Source: Bacteroidota bacterium (GTDB taxonomy: Bacteria > Bacteroidota > Bacteroidia > Chitinophagales > Chitinophagaceae). Taken from it: a DNA stretch of 64,000 bases. The notes beneath the pieces were generated by a model, which searched no databases, was not told the origin of the DNA, and worked only from the letters and a program-made list of their open reading frames with translations. The DNA lies in contig JAIUNV010000001.1 of NCBI GenBank assembly GCA_020161435.1, positions 868,001-932,000 on the forward strand. The letters are read 5' to 3'. Shown here piece by piece: positions 31,111 through 41,094 of the stretch. Positions within the stretch are counted from its first letter, which is position 1. Each line of letters opens with the position of its first letter. A program made the translations under genes and the position numbers.

Positions 31111-33195
31111 CTACGCCTCTGGCAAAATTGCTGTAGCAGTCTCTGTGCCGGGCTGAGCAGCGCTGGCATTATCGGCTACTTCGGCTGCAGTGTGTGGCGC
31201 AGGCACTTCATCTATAATGTGTACGTGGCCTTTTACTTCAAACGGACGCTTGCCAATCAATTCTTCTACATCGCTTTGGAAAAGCACTTCTTTATCCAGC
31301 AAGGCTTTTGCCAGCTTGGCTACATCGCCTTTCTTTTCTGTCAGCAACTTCAATGTACGCTTGTAAGCATCGTCAATAATGCCACGTACTTCCTCGTCAA
31401 TGATTTTACCTGTTTCCTCGCTGTAAGGCTTGGTAAAGGTTTGATCGCTGTTGGGGTCGTAATAGCTTACGTTGCCTACTTTTTCGTTCATACCATATAC
31501 CGTAACCATCCCGTATGCAGTTTTGGTGATTTGCTGCAAATCGTTGCTGGCACCGGTAGATATTTTACCGAAGAAAATTTCTTCGGCCGCCCGGCCGCCA
31601 AGCGTCATACAAATCTGATCCATCAGCTGGTCGGTATTGTACAGGTACTGCTCTTTGGGGGTGTATTGTGCGTAGCCAAGCGCTGCGGTGCCACGTGGTA
31701 CAATGGTTACTTTCAACAGCGGATAAGCATGCTCCAGGTACCAGCCGCAAATAGCGTGGCCGGCTTCGTGGTAAGCAATGATTTCTTTTTCCTCGGGGCT
31801 GATGAGTTTATTTTTCTTTTCCAAACCACCAATCACACGGTCAATAGCATCCTGAAAGTCGCTCATGTCTACGGCGTCTTTGCCTTTCCGGGCTGCAATC
31901 AGCGCTGCTTCGTTGCATACGTTGGCAATATCGGCACCGGCAAAACCTGGTGTTTGCTCTGCCAGCTTATGAATGTCAAGCGTGGTAGAAACCTTGATGG
32001 GCTTGAGGTGTACTTTAAAAATTTGCTCACGGCCGGTTACATCGGGCCGGTCGATGCTTATTTGGCGGTCGAAACGACCGGGGCGCAGCAAGGCGCTGTC
32101 CAACACATCGGGGCGGTTGGTAGCAGCCAAAATGATGATGCCGGTGTCGCCACCAAAGCCGTCCATTTCTACCAGCAATTGGTTCAGGGTGTTTTCCCGT
32201 TCGTCGTTGCTCATGATGGCATTGCGGCCACGGGCACGGCCAATGGCATCAATTTCATCAATAAAAATGATACATGGAGCTTTTTCACGGGCCTGCTTAA
32301 ACAGGTCACGTACACGGCTGGCACCTACGCCTACAAACATTTCTACAAAGTCGCTACCGCTAAGGCTGAAAAAAGGCACTTTGGCTTCACCGGCCATGGC
32401 TTTGGCCAGCAATGTTTTACCGGTACCCGGAGGGCCAACCAGCAAAGCGCCTTTAGGTATTTTACCACCCAGTGCGGTATACTTTTTGGGTTGTTTCAAA
32501 AAGTCTACAATCTCCATTACTTCCACCTTGGCTTCGTCGAGGCCTGCTACGTCGGCAAAAGTGATGTTCACCTTCACGTCTTTATCAAACAGCTGGGCTT
32601 TGCTTTTACCAATGTTGAATATACCGCCGGCACCACCGGCACCGCCAGCACCACCGCCCATTTTGCGCATCATCAGCACAAAAAACAAAACCAGCATACC
32701 AATGGTAAGCAAGGTTTGCATAATGGGGCCTACCCACTCAGCTTCGTCATCTACCCTTGCATTCAGCGAGGGCAGGTTGTTGGCTATTTGGTACTGGCGA
32801 AGTTCTTCGTTCCAGCTTTTCCAGTCGGTTATTTTAAATTCGAAATGCGGCCCTTTTTGGTTGGGTACGGCAAATCCTTTTTTAAACTTGCTGGTGTAAT
32901 ACTCCTTTTGCAAGCTGGCCGGTTTTATGAAAATGCGAATCAATTGCTTGTTTCGTATTTCCGTAATGGCTTCTACATCGCCCGGCTTGTACATTTCTTC
33001 CAGAAAGGTCTTCTTGTCGGTCACCAGTGCATCGGTGCCGGAGCTGAAATATTGAAAACCGAGGAGGATGACAATGACAACGGCATAGAGCCAATACAAG
33101 TTGAACCGGGAGCCTCTTTTACCGGGTTTATCGTCGCCGCCTGAATTTCTCAGGAAGGGAGGTTTGCTATTTTGAGGTTTTTCTTCTGGTAACAT
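31111..33195 (-). CDS. ftsH: ATP-dependent zinc metalloprotease FtsH
   Basis: 694 residues. Two membrane helices (about 33-50 and 158-176) flank a periplasmic domain, with a glycine-rich linker after the second. The AAA+ domain has Walker A GPPGTGKT, Walker [12 protein letters not shown] and the second region of homology [19 protein letters not shown]. The protease has HEAGHAICG. It degrades misfolded or regulatory membrane proteins. Lies in rsfS-ftsH-LUD. Confidence 0.97.
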   Translation of the reverse strand: MLPEEKPQNSKPPFLRNSGGDDKPGKRGSRFNLYWLYAVVIVILLGFQYFSSGTDALVTDKKTFLEEMYKPGDVEAITEIRNKQLIRIFIKPASLQKEYYTSKFKKGFAVPNQKGPHFEFKITDWKSWNEELRQYQIANNLPSLNARVDDEAEWVGPIMQTLLTIGMLVLFFVLMMRKMGGGAGGAGGAGGIFNIGKSKAQLFDKDVKVNITFADVAGLDEAKVEVMEIVDFLKQPKKYTALGGKIPKGALLVGPPGTGKTLLAKAMAGEAKVPFFSLSGSDFVEMFVGVGASRVRDLFKQAREKAPCIIFIDEIDAIGRARGRNAIMSNDERENTLNQLLVEMDGFGGDTGIIILAATNRPDVLDSALLRPGRFDRQISIDRPDVTGREQIFKVHLKPIKVSTTLDIHKLAEQTPGFAGADIANVCNEAALIAARKGKDAVDMSDFQDAIDRVIGGLEKKNKLISPEEKEIIAYHEAGHAICGWYLEHAYPLLKVTIVPRGTAALGYAQYTPKEQYLYNTDQLMDQICMTLGGRAAEEIFFGKISTGASNDLQQITKTAYGMVTVYGMNEKVGNVSYYDPNSDQTFTKPYSEETGKIIDEEVRGIIDDAYKRTLKLLTEKKGDVAKLAKALLDKEVLFQSDVEELIGKRPFEVKGHVHIIDEVPAPHTAAEVADNASAAQPGTETATAILPEA

Positions 33196-33284
33196 AAATA
33201 TTGAGCTGCGTCTTGTTTATAATGTACGGTCGACTAAAAGGTTTGTGCGGATAATTTAAAAATATATAAAAGCGGTGGGCTTTA

Positions 33285-33731
33285 TCAAGAAGGATGGTGC
33301 AATTGAGCGGGTGCATCGCTCCACATTTCTTCCAGTTGGTAAAAGGCCCTTGTTTCGGGCTGCATAATGTGTATCACTACGTTTACATAATCTACCAACA
33401 CCCATTTGGCATGCTGAAAACCTTCTTGCCGGTAAGGAAATTCGCCGGTGGCTTCCTGCACTTTGTGCTCAATGCTATCTGCAATGGCTTTTACCTGGGT
33501 GCTGCTGCTGGCCTGGCAAATGATGAAAAAGTCGGCTACCGACTCTTGAATTTTGCGCAGGTCGAGGGAAATCACTTCTTCGCCTTTCTTGTCGAAGATG
33601 CCTTCGATAATGCTTTTGAATAATTTGGATTGACGGGAGATGCGCTGCTGAGAGCGGATGCCGGCTTGTGGAGGTTGTGCTACGTTCTTCAATGCGGGAT
33701 GCTTTATAAGCGGTATTTTTTGCTGTTGCAA
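33285..33731 (-). CDS. rsfS: Ribosome silencing factor RsfS
   Basis: 148 residues. The RsfS/DUF143 core runs from about 38 to 135: SIIEGIFDKKGEEVISLDLR, ADFFIICQASSSTQVKAIAD and GFQHAKWVLVDYVNVVIHIM. It binds uL14 on the 50S subunit and blocks joining in poor nutrition. The first 30 residues are not part of the fold, so a later start is possible. Heads the rsfS-ftsH-LUD operon, divergent from birA. Confidence 0.93.
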   Translation of the reverse strand: MQQQKIPLIKHPALKNVAQPPQAGIRSQQRISRQSKLFKSIIEGIFDKKGEEVISLDLRKIQESVADFFIICQASSSTQVKAIADSIEHKVQEATGEFPYRQEGFQHAKWVLVDYVNVVIHIMQPETRAFYQLEEMWSDAPAQLHHPS

Positions 33732-33791
33732 TATCGCAGGTTTCTATGAGAAGCTTCTGCTAATTTCGCCTCAAAATTAGCCAAAGGCGGC

Positions 33792-34547
33792 ATGAACTTA
33801 CCAACCATCGGGCATTCTTTCGAAGTTTTTGACAGTATTGATAGCACCAACATGTATGCCATGCAATGCATACGTGAAGGAATGGCTGTTCATGGTGCTG
33901 TTTATTTTGCCCATGAGCAAACCCAGGGGCGTGGCCAATGGGGTAAAAAATGGTGGTCGGAGCCGGGCGAAAACATACAAATGACCATGGTGTTGCAACC
34001 GCTACAACTGGCTCCCAGTCAGTATTTCAGGCTTAGTGCAGCCATTGCCGCAGGGGTGCATGATTTTCTGCATCACCATGCCGCAGGCGGCTGGAATATT
34101 AAGTGGCCCAACGATTTGTATTGGGGTGACAGAAAGGCAGGTGGCATACTTATAGAAAATGTGGTGCAACAAAACCAGTGGCGATGGGCCATTGCCGGTG
34201 TTGGTGTAAATGTCAACTCTACGCAATTTGATCCGATGTTGCCCAATCCAACCTCGCTGAGCTTGGTGGCGGGCCGCAGGTTTAATGCGGAGCTATTAGG
34301 CCGCAGCCTTTGCGTATTTGTAAACAAACGCTGGCTGCAGCTGATGCAGCCAGGTGGCTGGCCCGAAATACTGGCCGATTACAACCGGGTGTTGTTTGGT
34401 GCCGGCAGTTTGCAAAAGCTGCGCCGCCAAAATAGTGCGGCGCATTACCGAATCGTGGGTGTAGATGAACAGGGCCAATTGTTGGCAGGTGAAAATGGAG
34501 AGTACCATTTTCAACATGGCGAAGTGGAATGGCTGCTGGGCGATTAA
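33792..34547 (+). CDS. birA: Biotin-[acetyl-CoA-carboxylase] ligase BirA, monofunctional
   Basis: 251 residues. Catalytic motifs: DSTNMYAM (15-24 region), the GRGQWGKKWWSEPGENI biotin/ATP loop, and KWPNDLYWGDRKAGGILIE. The N-terminal DNA-binding domain of E. coli BirA is absent, so it attaches biotin to carboxyl-carrier protein and does not repress. Overlaps the convergent gene at 34544 by four bases. Confidence 0.92.
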   Translation: MNLPTIGHSFEVFDSIDSTNMYAMQCIREGMAVHGAVYFAHEQTQGRGQWGKKWWSEPGENIQMTMVLQPLQLAPSQYFRLSAAIAAGVHDFLHHHAAGGWNIKWPNDLYWGDRKAGGILIENVVQQNQWRWAIAGVGVNVNSTQFDPMLPNPTSLSLVAGRRFNAELLGRSLCVFVNKRWLQLMQPGGWPEILADYNRVLFGAGSLQKLRRQNSAAHYRIVGVDEQGQLLAGENGEYHFQHGEVEWLLGD

Positions 34548-34843
34548 GGTGCCTGCTCTGCCGCCCGGGCTTCTACTTCAAAGCGGTTGTTGTGATAGCC
34601 TTTTTTTATCCATTCAAATAAATAGAGGAACAGAAATTTTACCACGCCGTAGCGTTGGTATTGGGCCACATGTGCCAGCTCATGTTTTACCCATGCTGGC
34701 TGCTGCAAAAAATCTGCTTTGGAAACACCCCACAAATAAATGTGCCTGCCTATAACCATGGCTACCCGCTGGCTACCCATTTTGAGTGCAGCCATTTTGG
34801 CGAGCCAGGCATTTTCTACCACAATTACATGAGGAGGCAACAT
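34544..34843 (-). CDS. Minimal HELAH metallopeptidase-like protein (DUF4157-type)
   Basis: 99 residues. A zinc-peptidase helix HELAHVAQYQRYG lies at about 54-66, with a preceding PAWVKHE strand. The rest is short: a first half rich in Val/Ala and a C-terminal FEVEARAAEQ that may supply the third ligand (EAxA). The DUF4157-type core has this HExxHxxQ form. Whether it is an active protease is unknown. 41 bp after bcp on the same strand. Confidence 0.72.
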   Translation of the reverse strand: MLPPHVIVVENAWLAKMAALKMGSQRVAMVIGRHIYLWGVSKADFLQQPAWVKHELAHVAQYQRYGVVKFLFLYLFEWIKKGYHNNRFEVEARAAEQAP

Positions 34844-34884
34844 GTTACAAAGTAACAGCGTCGAACTATAAGCCGGACCAGCTA

Positions 34885-35343
34885 TTACAACCCAAAACCC
34901 GCCAGCACTTCTGCCGCATGATCTTTGGCATTGGGCTTGCTAATGATGTGGCGAATGATGCCTTTTTCATCAATCAAAAAGGTGGTGCGGTGAATGCCAT
35001 CGTACACTTTGCCCATAAACTTTTTTTCGCCCCATACGCCAAAGGCTTGCACAATGGTTTGGTCTTCGTCGGCAATGAGCGGAAAGGGCAGGTCGAATTT
35101 GGATTCAAATTTCTTGTGGCTTTTTACACTGTCGGTGCTGATGCCCACAATTTGGATACCCGCTTTTTGTAATGCAGCATAATTGTCTCTCAGGTTGCAG
35201 GCTTGTGTGGTGCAGGTGGGCGTATTGTCTTTAGGGTAAAAATAGATGGCCAGTTTCTTGCCTTTAAAATCCTTGAGAGCAACCATTTTTCCATTTTGAT
35301 CGGGTCCGGAAAACGCCGGCGCCTTAATGCCTGTAGTCAACAT
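34885..35343 (-). CDS. bcp: Thioredoxin-dependent peroxiredoxin Bcp
   Basis: 152 residues from the ATG at 35343, which gives the family start LTTGIKAPAFSGPDQNGK. The peroxidatic and resolving cysteines are in PKDNTPTCTTQACNLRD, five residues apart, the atypical two-Cys arrangement of Bcp/PrxQ. It reduces peroxides using thioredoxin. Divergent from carB. Confidence 0.94.
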   Translation of the reverse strand: MLTTGIKAPAFSGPDQNGKMVALKDFKGKKLAIYFYPKDNTPTCTTQACNLRDNYAALQKAGIQIVGISTDSVKSHKKFESKFDLPFPLIADEDQTIVQAFGVWGEKKFMGKVYDGIHRTTFLIDEKGIIRHIISKPNAKDHAAEVLAGFGL

Positions 35344-35451
35344 GTGCAAGTATTTGTTTATATAACAACGGTATAAATCATTTGTTTGCAACCCAATAGT
35401 GGCGCAGTACGGGGCAAAGATGTGTGCCGCAGATGGAACAGATTGGAAATT

Positions 35452-35486
35452 TTTGCCCCAAGCCTGCTGCGGGCTTACTACATTTG
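35452..35486 (+). promoter_or_regulatory. Candidate carB promoter
   Basis: TTTG at 35452-35455 and TACATTTG at 35479-35486 fit the Bacteroidota -33/-7 elements, with a spacer of 23 bp at the long end of the range. The ATG lies 25 bp after the -7 box at 35512. Confidence 0.45.
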
Positions 35487-35511
35487 CCGCCAAAACGCAC
35501 AAGCAAGCAGC

Positions 35512-37155
35512 ATGCCCAGAGATCATTCTATCAAATCGGTACTCATTATTGGTTCTGGTCCCATCATTATTGGCCAGGCCTGCGAATTTGACTACAGCGG
35601 CACTCAGGCGGCCCGAAGCCTTCGGGAAGAAGGCATCAAAGTCATCCTCATCAACAGCAACCCTGCCACCATCATGACAGATCCAATGATGGCCGACAGG
35701 GTTTATTTATTGCCGCTGACGGTGGAAAGCATTGAGCAGATTCTGCAGGAAAATGATATTGATGCCGTACTGCCTACCATGGGTGGTCAAACAGCCCTCA
35801 ACCTGGCCAAAGAAGCCGAAGAGCTGGGCATTTGGAAACAATACAATGTTCGCCTGATTGGGGTAGACATCAAAGCCATTGATAAAGCTGAAGACCGCGA
35901 ACAGTTCCGCCAGTGGATGATTCGCCTGGGCGTACCTGTAGCGCCTGCCAAAACCGCCAATAGCTTTTTGGAAGGCAAAGAATTTGCGCAGGAAATTGGT
36001 TTCCCGTTGGTGATTCGTCCTTCATTTACCTTGGGTGGTACAGGCGGTGGTTTTGTACATGGCAAAGACGATTTGGATGAAGCCCTCAACCGCGGCCTTA
36101 CTGCTTCGCCCATACACGAAGTGCTGGTAGAAAAAGCCGTACTCGGTTGGAAAGAATTTGAACTGGAACTCCTTCGTGATAATGCCGACAACGTAGTGAT
36201 TATTTGTACGGTAGAAAACTTTGACCCCATGGGGGTACATACCGGCGACAGCATTACCGTGGCTCCGGCCATGACGCTGAGCGATACGGCCTTCCAACTG
36301 ATGCGCAACACGGCCATCATGATGATGCGTGACCTTGGCAACTTTGCCGGCGGTTGCAACGTGCAGTTCTCCCTCAATCCGGAAACAGAAGAAATCATTG
36401 CCATCGAAATTAACCCACGGGTGAGCCGTTCATCGGCACTTGCATCTAAAGCAACGGGTTATCCCATTGCCAAAATTGCTGCCAAGCTGGCCATTGGTTA
36501 CAACCTCGATGAACTGAAAAACCAGATTACCGGCAGCACCAGTGCTTACTTTGAGCCGGCGCTGGACTATGTGATTGTAAAAATACCCCGCTGGAACTTC
36601 GATAAGTTTAAGGGTGCAGATGACACACTCGGCTTACAAATGAAGAGTGTGGGTGAAGTAATGGCCATTGGCCGCAGCTTTAATGAAGCGGTGCAAAAAG
36701 CGTGTCAGAGCCTGGAGAACGAAGCCGTTGGTTTGGGCTACTATGGCAAAAGCCTGATGCATGCCGAAGAATTGCTGGAATACATCAAAACGCCGAAATG
36801 GGATCGCATTTTCCGCATTAAAGATGCGCTGATGGCAGGTGTATCGGTAAAAAGTGTGGTGCAGGCTACCAAAATAGATCGCTGGTTTATTTACCAAATC
36901 CGTGAGCTGTGCAAGCTGGAGCAAAAAATTGCGAAATACACCATTGATACCATTCCGCAAGACTTGATGAAGGAAGTAAAACGCCAGGGCTTTAGCGATG
37001 AGCAAATTGCCCGCATCATGCGCAACTGCACTGCCGATCAGGTGTATGAAAAAAGAAAAGCATGGGGTATTACCCGTGTGTACAAACTGGTAGATACCTG
37101 TAGCGCTGAGTTTGAGGCCAAAACGCCTTACTACTACAGCACTTTCGAAGGATAA
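35512..37155 (+). CDS. carB: Carbamoyl-phosphate synthase large subunit, free-standing N-terminal half
   Basis: 547 residues, about half of the usual 940-1075. Present are the carboxyphosphate ATP-grasp domain (1-400: [50 protein letters not shown]) and the oligomerisation domain (about 405-547: [16 protein letters not shown], the [23 protein letters not shown] landmark). The frame then stops by TAA exactly where the second half normally begins. A strong terminator follows, so this is not an ongoing frame broken by one indel: no C-terminal half is found downstream. A split CarB encoded by two genes is known in some archaea and Aquifex. The partner should lie elsewhere in the genome, as should carA. 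Confidence 0.93.
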   Translation: MPRDHSIKSVLIIGSGPIIIGQACEFDYSGTQAARSLREEGIKVILINSNPATIMTDPMMADRVYLLPLTVESIEQILQENDIDAVLPTMGGQTALNLAKEAEELGIWKQYNVRLIGVDIKAIDKAEDREQFRQWMIRLGVPVAPAKTANSFLEGKEFAQEIGFPLVIRPSFTLGGTGGGFVHGKDDLDEALNRGLTASPIHEVLVEKAVLGWKEFELELLRDNADNVVIICTVENFDPMGVHTGDSITVAPAMTLSDTAFQLMRNTAIMMMRDLGNFAGGCNVQFSLNPETEEIIAIEINPRVSRSSALASKATGYPIAKIAAKLAIGYNLDELKNQITGSTSAYFEPALDYVIVKIPRWNFDKFKGADDTLGLQMKSVGEVMAIGRSFNEAVQKACQSLENEAVGLGYYGKSLMHAEELLEYIKTPKWDRIFRIKDALMAGVSVKSVVQATKIDRWFIYQIRELCKLEQKIAKYTIDTIPQDLMKEVKRQGFSDEQIARIMRNCTADQVYEKRKAWGITRVYKLVDTCSAEFEAKTPYYYSTFEG

Positions 37156-37176
37156 CGTTCTTGTATTTTTGCACTT

Positions 37177-37210
37177 CAGGCCGGGCCTTTGCCCGGCCTG
37201 TTTTATTTCT
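37177..37210 (+). terminator. Intrinsic terminator after carB half-gene
   Basis: CAGGCCGGGC (37177-37186), loop CTTT, GCCCGGCCTG (37191-37200), then TTTTATTTCTT. The 10-bp GC-rich stem is 21 bp after the carB stop. The minus-strand gene ending at 37233 may use the other side. Confidence 0.92.
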
Positions 37211-37232
37211 TGAAACAGCTGAGAAAGTAAAA

Positions 37233-38798
37233 CTACAGTTGTTTTTTTCGTGTATAAAAAATAGCACCAGCAATACTGTCGCTAACGGTGTAGTGCTGTT
37301 GCACATATGCTGCAATGGCCGGTATCGACAACAGATGCGATTGCTTAAACTGGAACCGGTGCGGATCGGGTCCGCCGGTGTTGTCAACTATCAACGGCGT
37401 TTGTCTTTTTTCCAAATCGTAAATAAACTCAGCTACCCGTTTTGGTTGCAAAGGCCCTTTTTGAATAATCCACCAACTGTCTGCCAGTCTTGCACCCATT
37501 GGACGTGGAGCCTGCACATAATAGCGATCGGCGTGACCCCATACCACCATAGGTTCATTTTCATCAATCTGTGCACGTATGCCTTGCAGTATTTGTTCAT
37601 CTGCTGCCAAATGATCAGTGTTGGCTTGTTTGCGCCACATTTGGTTGACCATTACTTGCCCAATGATGATCAGTGTTGCGCCTGCCAACAACCACTTTCG
37701 TTGTTCTTGAGTAATGGCAGCTATCAGCAAGAGCGGTGGAATCCAGATGTAAAAAAGGTAGTGCGGTGTGTTCCATCCACTTTGGATAACAGCGTAAAAA
37801 TTAGCCAATAAAAAGAGTAGTAAAAACCATTGTGGCACATTACTGAATGCTTTTCGTTTTGCTTGTAGTATAGCTATGGCGAGCATGCCAAATGCACCTG
37901 CAATCAATATTGCCGAATCAGTAGTACGTAATAAGAAGCTGAATACTCTACGTGGTGAATACCGGTGCCAGTAGCTATCGCCTGCATAGTCTTCGGTGTA
38001 TGCGTAAAAGAAATAGTTGTTGAAATAATCGTTCATGAAATCGGCCCACAAACCCCGCTGCCAAAAAAAGAAAGCTACCAATGCTACGGGTAATAATGCT
38101 GTTGCAGCAATCAATATGAGTTGTTGCCATTGCTTGCGGAAAAGAAATAAGGCACAGGTAGCAACACCAATAAGCATACCTGCGGGTGCGTTTTGAAACT
38201 TGAACAACGGCAAACTGCCCAGCAATATTCCCAACAAGACTGTATGATAACGTTTAACGGATTGCTGCCAAATGTCATGCAGCAGATGCAGGCAATACAT
38301 TGTAATCAACAGTGACGGAGCCTGACAATTGTAGCTGGTATAATCAATGATACTAACGGTGGCGAGTGTGGCAAACAAGATGCAGCTCAATTGCCAGGCT
38401 TGCAATGCATTTGTCAATTTAGCCATCAATGATGCGGCTATTGCAAATGCACCAGCGTACATGAGTATGCCTGCTACATCGGCCCACACATACGTGAGTG
38501 GCATGCCTATTTTGTGCAGCAATACAAGAGGCAATACCGTCAGCGGCCGGCCTTCATTGGTAGTAAGCAATGACCAAACCGGATCGGACAATTTGCTTAC
38601 AGTTTGTGCGGATGCCAACCAAATAGATGCATCTGGCCCTGTTTCAATTGTAGCGATATAGCACAACCGAAAAATGAGCAATAGCAAGGTGTTGCCCAAC
38701 AAGGCTACAGAAAGTCGAATGCGTTGTGAATGCAATAGCCAGCCAACAAGACCAAAGCCTGCAAGCAACAATATTCCGGTAAGTAAGTGTAGTAGCAT
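37233..38798 (-). CDS. Polytopic membrane protein, glycosyltransferase-39/ArnT-like
   Basis: 521 residues from the ATG at 38798, two bases after the methyltransferase stop. About eleven membrane helices span residues 1-400, with an early loop LASAQTVSKLSDPVW that could hold the catalytic acidic residue of GT-C enzymes, and a soluble C-terminal part (about 400-521). GT-C glycosyltransferases move sugars from polyprenyl carriers across the membrane. The family call is from topology and neighbours (GT2 and methyltransferase) rather than a firm motif. Confidence 0.65.
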   Translation of the reverse strand: MLLHLLTGILLLAGFGLVGWLLHSQRIRLSVALLGNTLLLLIFRLCYIATIETGPDASIWLASAQTVSKLSDPVWSLLTTNEGRPLTVLPLVLLHKIGMPLTYVWADVAGILMYAGAFAIAASLMAKLTNALQAWQLSCILFATLATVSIIDYTSYNCQAPSLLITMYCLHLLHDIWQQSVKRYHTVLLGILLGSLPLFKFQNAPAGMLIGVATCALFLFRKQWQQLILIAATALLPVALVAFFFWQRGLWADFMNDYFNNYFFYAYTEDYAGDSYWHRYSPRRVFSFLLRTTDSAILIAGAFGMLAIAILQAKRKAFSNVPQWFLLLFLLANFYAVIQSGWNTPHYLFYIWIPPLLLIAAITQEQRKWLLAGATLIIIGQVMVNQMWRKQANTDHLAADEQILQGIRAQIDENEPMVVWGHADRYYVQAPRPMGARLADSWWIIQKGPLQPKRVAEFIYDLEKRQTPLIVDNTGGPDPHRFQFKQSHLLSIPAIAAYVQQHYTVSDSIAGAIFYTRKKQL

Positions 38799-38800
38799 GC

Positions 38801-39574
38801 CTAAGGTTTGTGTTGTAATACTGTAAAAACACTGGTACCCCAAGGAGGATTGCGCAGCCATTTGCGTTCAAACTGCAGCAGTGAGAAACAGCAGTTGTTT
38901 ACAGCAGTAGCTGGCATGGCAATATCAGACTGGATGTGATCGGCTGATTTGATGCCTGTATGGTGTAGCAATAATTTCCACTTGCGAATGGTCCATACCA
39001 ATGGTGAAAGCAAGAAATTCCAATAGCGGTTTTCCAATACTTGTAGGTCGGCATTCGCTGCATATTGCTGAAAGTCTTTCGCTGTAAAACGTTTGATGAC
39101 ACCCACGTGGTAGTCGTGTGTGCCTTTAAATGCTTTAAAAGCATTGTTGTTGGTGATGATGATGCCACCAGGCTTTAATAAGCCAGCAAACTGTTGCAAT
39201 ACCGAAACAATCTCTTCATCAATTAAATACGTGAATACATCCATGCAGCAAATCACATCGAACTGTCGACCATAAAAATGCTGTCCCACTTCTTGTAGGT
39301 AGCCAAACACAATATTGGGCAATCCTGTTTTTTCACGGGCAAAGTTCACAGCGTCTGAAGAGGCGTCTAACGCATGCAGATTGTTGTACTGTTGTTGCTG
39401 CAGCTTTACCAACAGTCCTCCTGTGCCACAGCCTGCATCTAAAATATCAATGTTTTTTTGCTGCAAGAAGTAATGCTCAATGCTGTGCAGCACTTGTTGA
39501 TGCAAGTGTTTGTACCACCAGAAATTCGTTTCTGATTCATGCATCAACGCATACTCATGCTTCTTGCCGATCAT
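38801..39574 (-). CDS. Class I SAM-dependent methyltransferase
   Basis: 257 residues. SAM-binding motif I is LDAGCGTGGLL (about 46-56), motif II-like LHALDAS and post-motif FDVICCMDVFTYL. Substrate unknown. It overlaps the upstream GT2 gene by 20 bp and is followed by the GT-C-like gene, so a role in making or modifying a lipid-linked glycan is likely from context. Confidence 0.88.
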   Translation of the reverse strand: MIGKKHEYALMHESETNFWWYKHLHQQVLHSIEHYFLQQKNIDILDAGCGTGGLLVKLQQQQYNNLHALDASSDAVNFAREKTGLPNIVFGYLQEVGQHFYGRQFDVICCMDVFTYLIDEEIVSVLQQFAGLLKPGGIIITNNNAFKAFKGTHDYHVGVIKRFTAKDFQQYAANADLQVLENRYWNFLLSPLVWTIRKWKLLLHHTGIKSADHIQSDIAMPATAVNNCCFSLLQFERKWLRNPPWGTSVFTVLQHKP

Positions 39575-40490
39575 CCTTTCCGCTTTGTTGCTTAATTACA
39601 TACTGTGGCCAGCCATTTTGTGTCATCATGATTTTACCCAGGTATTCGCCCAGCAAACCCATCGCAAAAAACTGCAGGCCCATTACCAGCACCAGCGTAA
39701 TCCAAACAATATGTTCTGCTTTGTAATATTCTTCAAAAAACCAAAGCAGGATGGTTTCAAACACAACGGCCAATAAGCCGAGTGCAATAAACAACCAGCC
39801 CGACATGAATAAAATACGTAACGGACGCGGACTGCAGATGATGAACATATTGAGAAACAACGATACCAATCGGCGGATGCTGTAGTTGCTTTTGCCTTCT
39901 TTTCTTTTTTGATGATCGACCAGTTGACTGTCAACGTTGCGGGTGACTGCAAAAATGAGTCCGTCAATAAAAGGGTACGGCCCTTTGTAGCGAATGATTT
40001 CATCAATCACCGGGCGGCTGATGACCTTGAAGCTGGAGAGATACAAATGCTTCGGTTTGTCCATCAGTTGGCTGATGAGCCAGTTGAACAACCGGCTCCC
40101 CATATTGCGAAAGTGGGAATGTTCTTTTTTGCCATAGTTGGCATATACCACATCCAAATCGTCTTGCTGTGCTTTTTGCAAGAGCTTTAAAATTTCAGTG
40201 GGTGGGTTCTGAAAATCATCATCAATAATAGTGGCATAATCGCCTTTGCAATGATTAAGGCCACACATCACGGTATTGAACTCTCCAAAATTTCTACGCA
40301 AAGAAATGGCTTGCACATTGGGGTATTGCTTCGCCAGTTGCATAATGATTTTTCCACTGCGGTCGCGGCTGCCATCATTTACCAGTACAATTTCAAATGA
40401 GGTATGGTGAATTGATGATTGCAGCAAATCCACCAGCGGACCAATGGTATGCTCACTATTGTAAACAGGAATAATAACGGATAACAGCAT
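39555..40490 (-). CDS. Family 2 glycosyltransferase, polyprenyl-phosphate type (ArnC/DPM1-like)
   Basis: 311 residues from the ATG at 40490. GT-A motifs: LSVIIPVYNSEHTI, LVNDGSRDRSG, AIIDDDFQNPP (IDDDFQNPP is the DxD site) and SSFKVISRPV. Two C-terminal helices (about 235-300) anchor it. Enzymes of this kind load a sugar onto undecaprenyl phosphate, which a GT-C enzyme such as the one at 37233 can use. First of three overlapping genes. Confidence 0.9.
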   Translation of the reverse strand: MLLSVIIPVYNSEHTIGPLVDLLQSSIHHTSFEIVLVNDGSRDRSGKIIMQLAKQYPNVQAISLRRNFGEFNTVMCGLNHCKGDYATIIDDDFQNPPTEILKLLQKAQQDDLDVVYANYGKKEHSHFRNMGSRLFNWLISQLMDKPKHLYLSSFKVISRPVIDEIIRYKGPYPFIDGLIFAVTRNVDSQLVDHQKRKEGKSNYSIRRLVSLFLNMFIICSPRPLRILFMSGWLFIALGLLAVVFETILLWFFEEYYKAEHIVWITLVLVMGLQFFAMGLLGEYLGKIMMTQNGWPQYVIKQQSGKDDRQEA

Positions 40491-40584
40491 GCAGCAAATG
40501 GGCTGGGGTAAGGCAGCAGAGCAAATATAGTTGTGGCTTTCCATCCATCAGAAATCAGGCAATCAACATTCCACAGCAATCAAT

Positions 40585-40614
40585 AAAAAAGCCACCCAAG
40601 GGGCGGCTTTTTTT
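40585..40614. terminator. Bidirectional intrinsic terminator
   Basis: A-run, GCC-A-CCC, loop AAG, GGG-C-GGC, T-run (40585-40614). The stem has one A-C mismatch. A-tract on one side and T-tract on the other allow use by the minus-strand gene ending at 40647, and the structure also separates it from the glycosyltransferase operon. Confidence 0.8.
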
Positions 40615-40646
40615 GCTTACTGCAGTATAAATAGCGTAACGGAAGC

Positions 40647-41072
40647 TTATTGACGAGGACGAACCATTGGCGGCCGGCCCATACCCGGGCGTTCACCCGC
40701 TTCACGACGGCGCTGTAATTCTTTGCGCAGCATATCGCCCCAGGTACGTTCGGCCCGTATCAGTCGATCAAATTTTTGTTCGCTGATGCATTTGGTAAAC
40801 TCAGGTTTGTACTGCTTGCGCATGTTCAGCAGTTTTTCTTCCCAATCCAGCTCAGAGCCTTTCTTATCGCGGTGCTCCTGCATCATGCGGCGCAGGTCGC
40901 CCTGATATTTGTTGTATACCGGCCAAAACTTTTCGGCTTCGGTAGGAGTGAGCTCCAGCTGCTTGCTGATGAAGGCAATGCGCAATGCTTCCAGCGCATC
41001 CTCTTTTTTATCCTGTGCCTGCGCTACAAAGCCCAAGCCCAGCATCCATACGAATAACAAAATCTTTTTCAT
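40647..41072 (-). CDS. Small secreted helical protein (Spy/CpxP-like length), unknown
   Basis: 141 residues from the ATG at 41072. Signal peptide KKILLFVWMLGLGFVAQA then Q. The mature part is helical and charged, with LTPTEAEKFWPVYNKYQGDLR (about 42-62) and a Pro/Arg-rich tail. LTxxEAxxFWPxYxxY resembles periplasmic sensor-type proteins often found behind ECF sigma operons in Bacteroidota. Third gene after the sigma and anti-sigma genes. Confidence 0.75.
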   Translation of the reverse strand: MKKILLFVWMLGLGFVAQAQDKKEDALEALRIAFISKQLELTPTEAEKFWPVYNKYQGDLRRMMQEHRDKKGSELDWEEKLLNMRKQYKPEFTKCISEQKFDRLIRAERTWGDMLRKELQRRREAGERPGMGRPPMVRPRQ

Positions 41073-41094
41073 GACTATGCGTAGAGTTGAACCA

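Noticed and set aside
31081..33144. 687-residue plus-strand open frame opposite ftsH
   Set aside because: Antisense shadow of a highly conserved gene, aromatic-rich with no domain; the real gene is on the minus strand.
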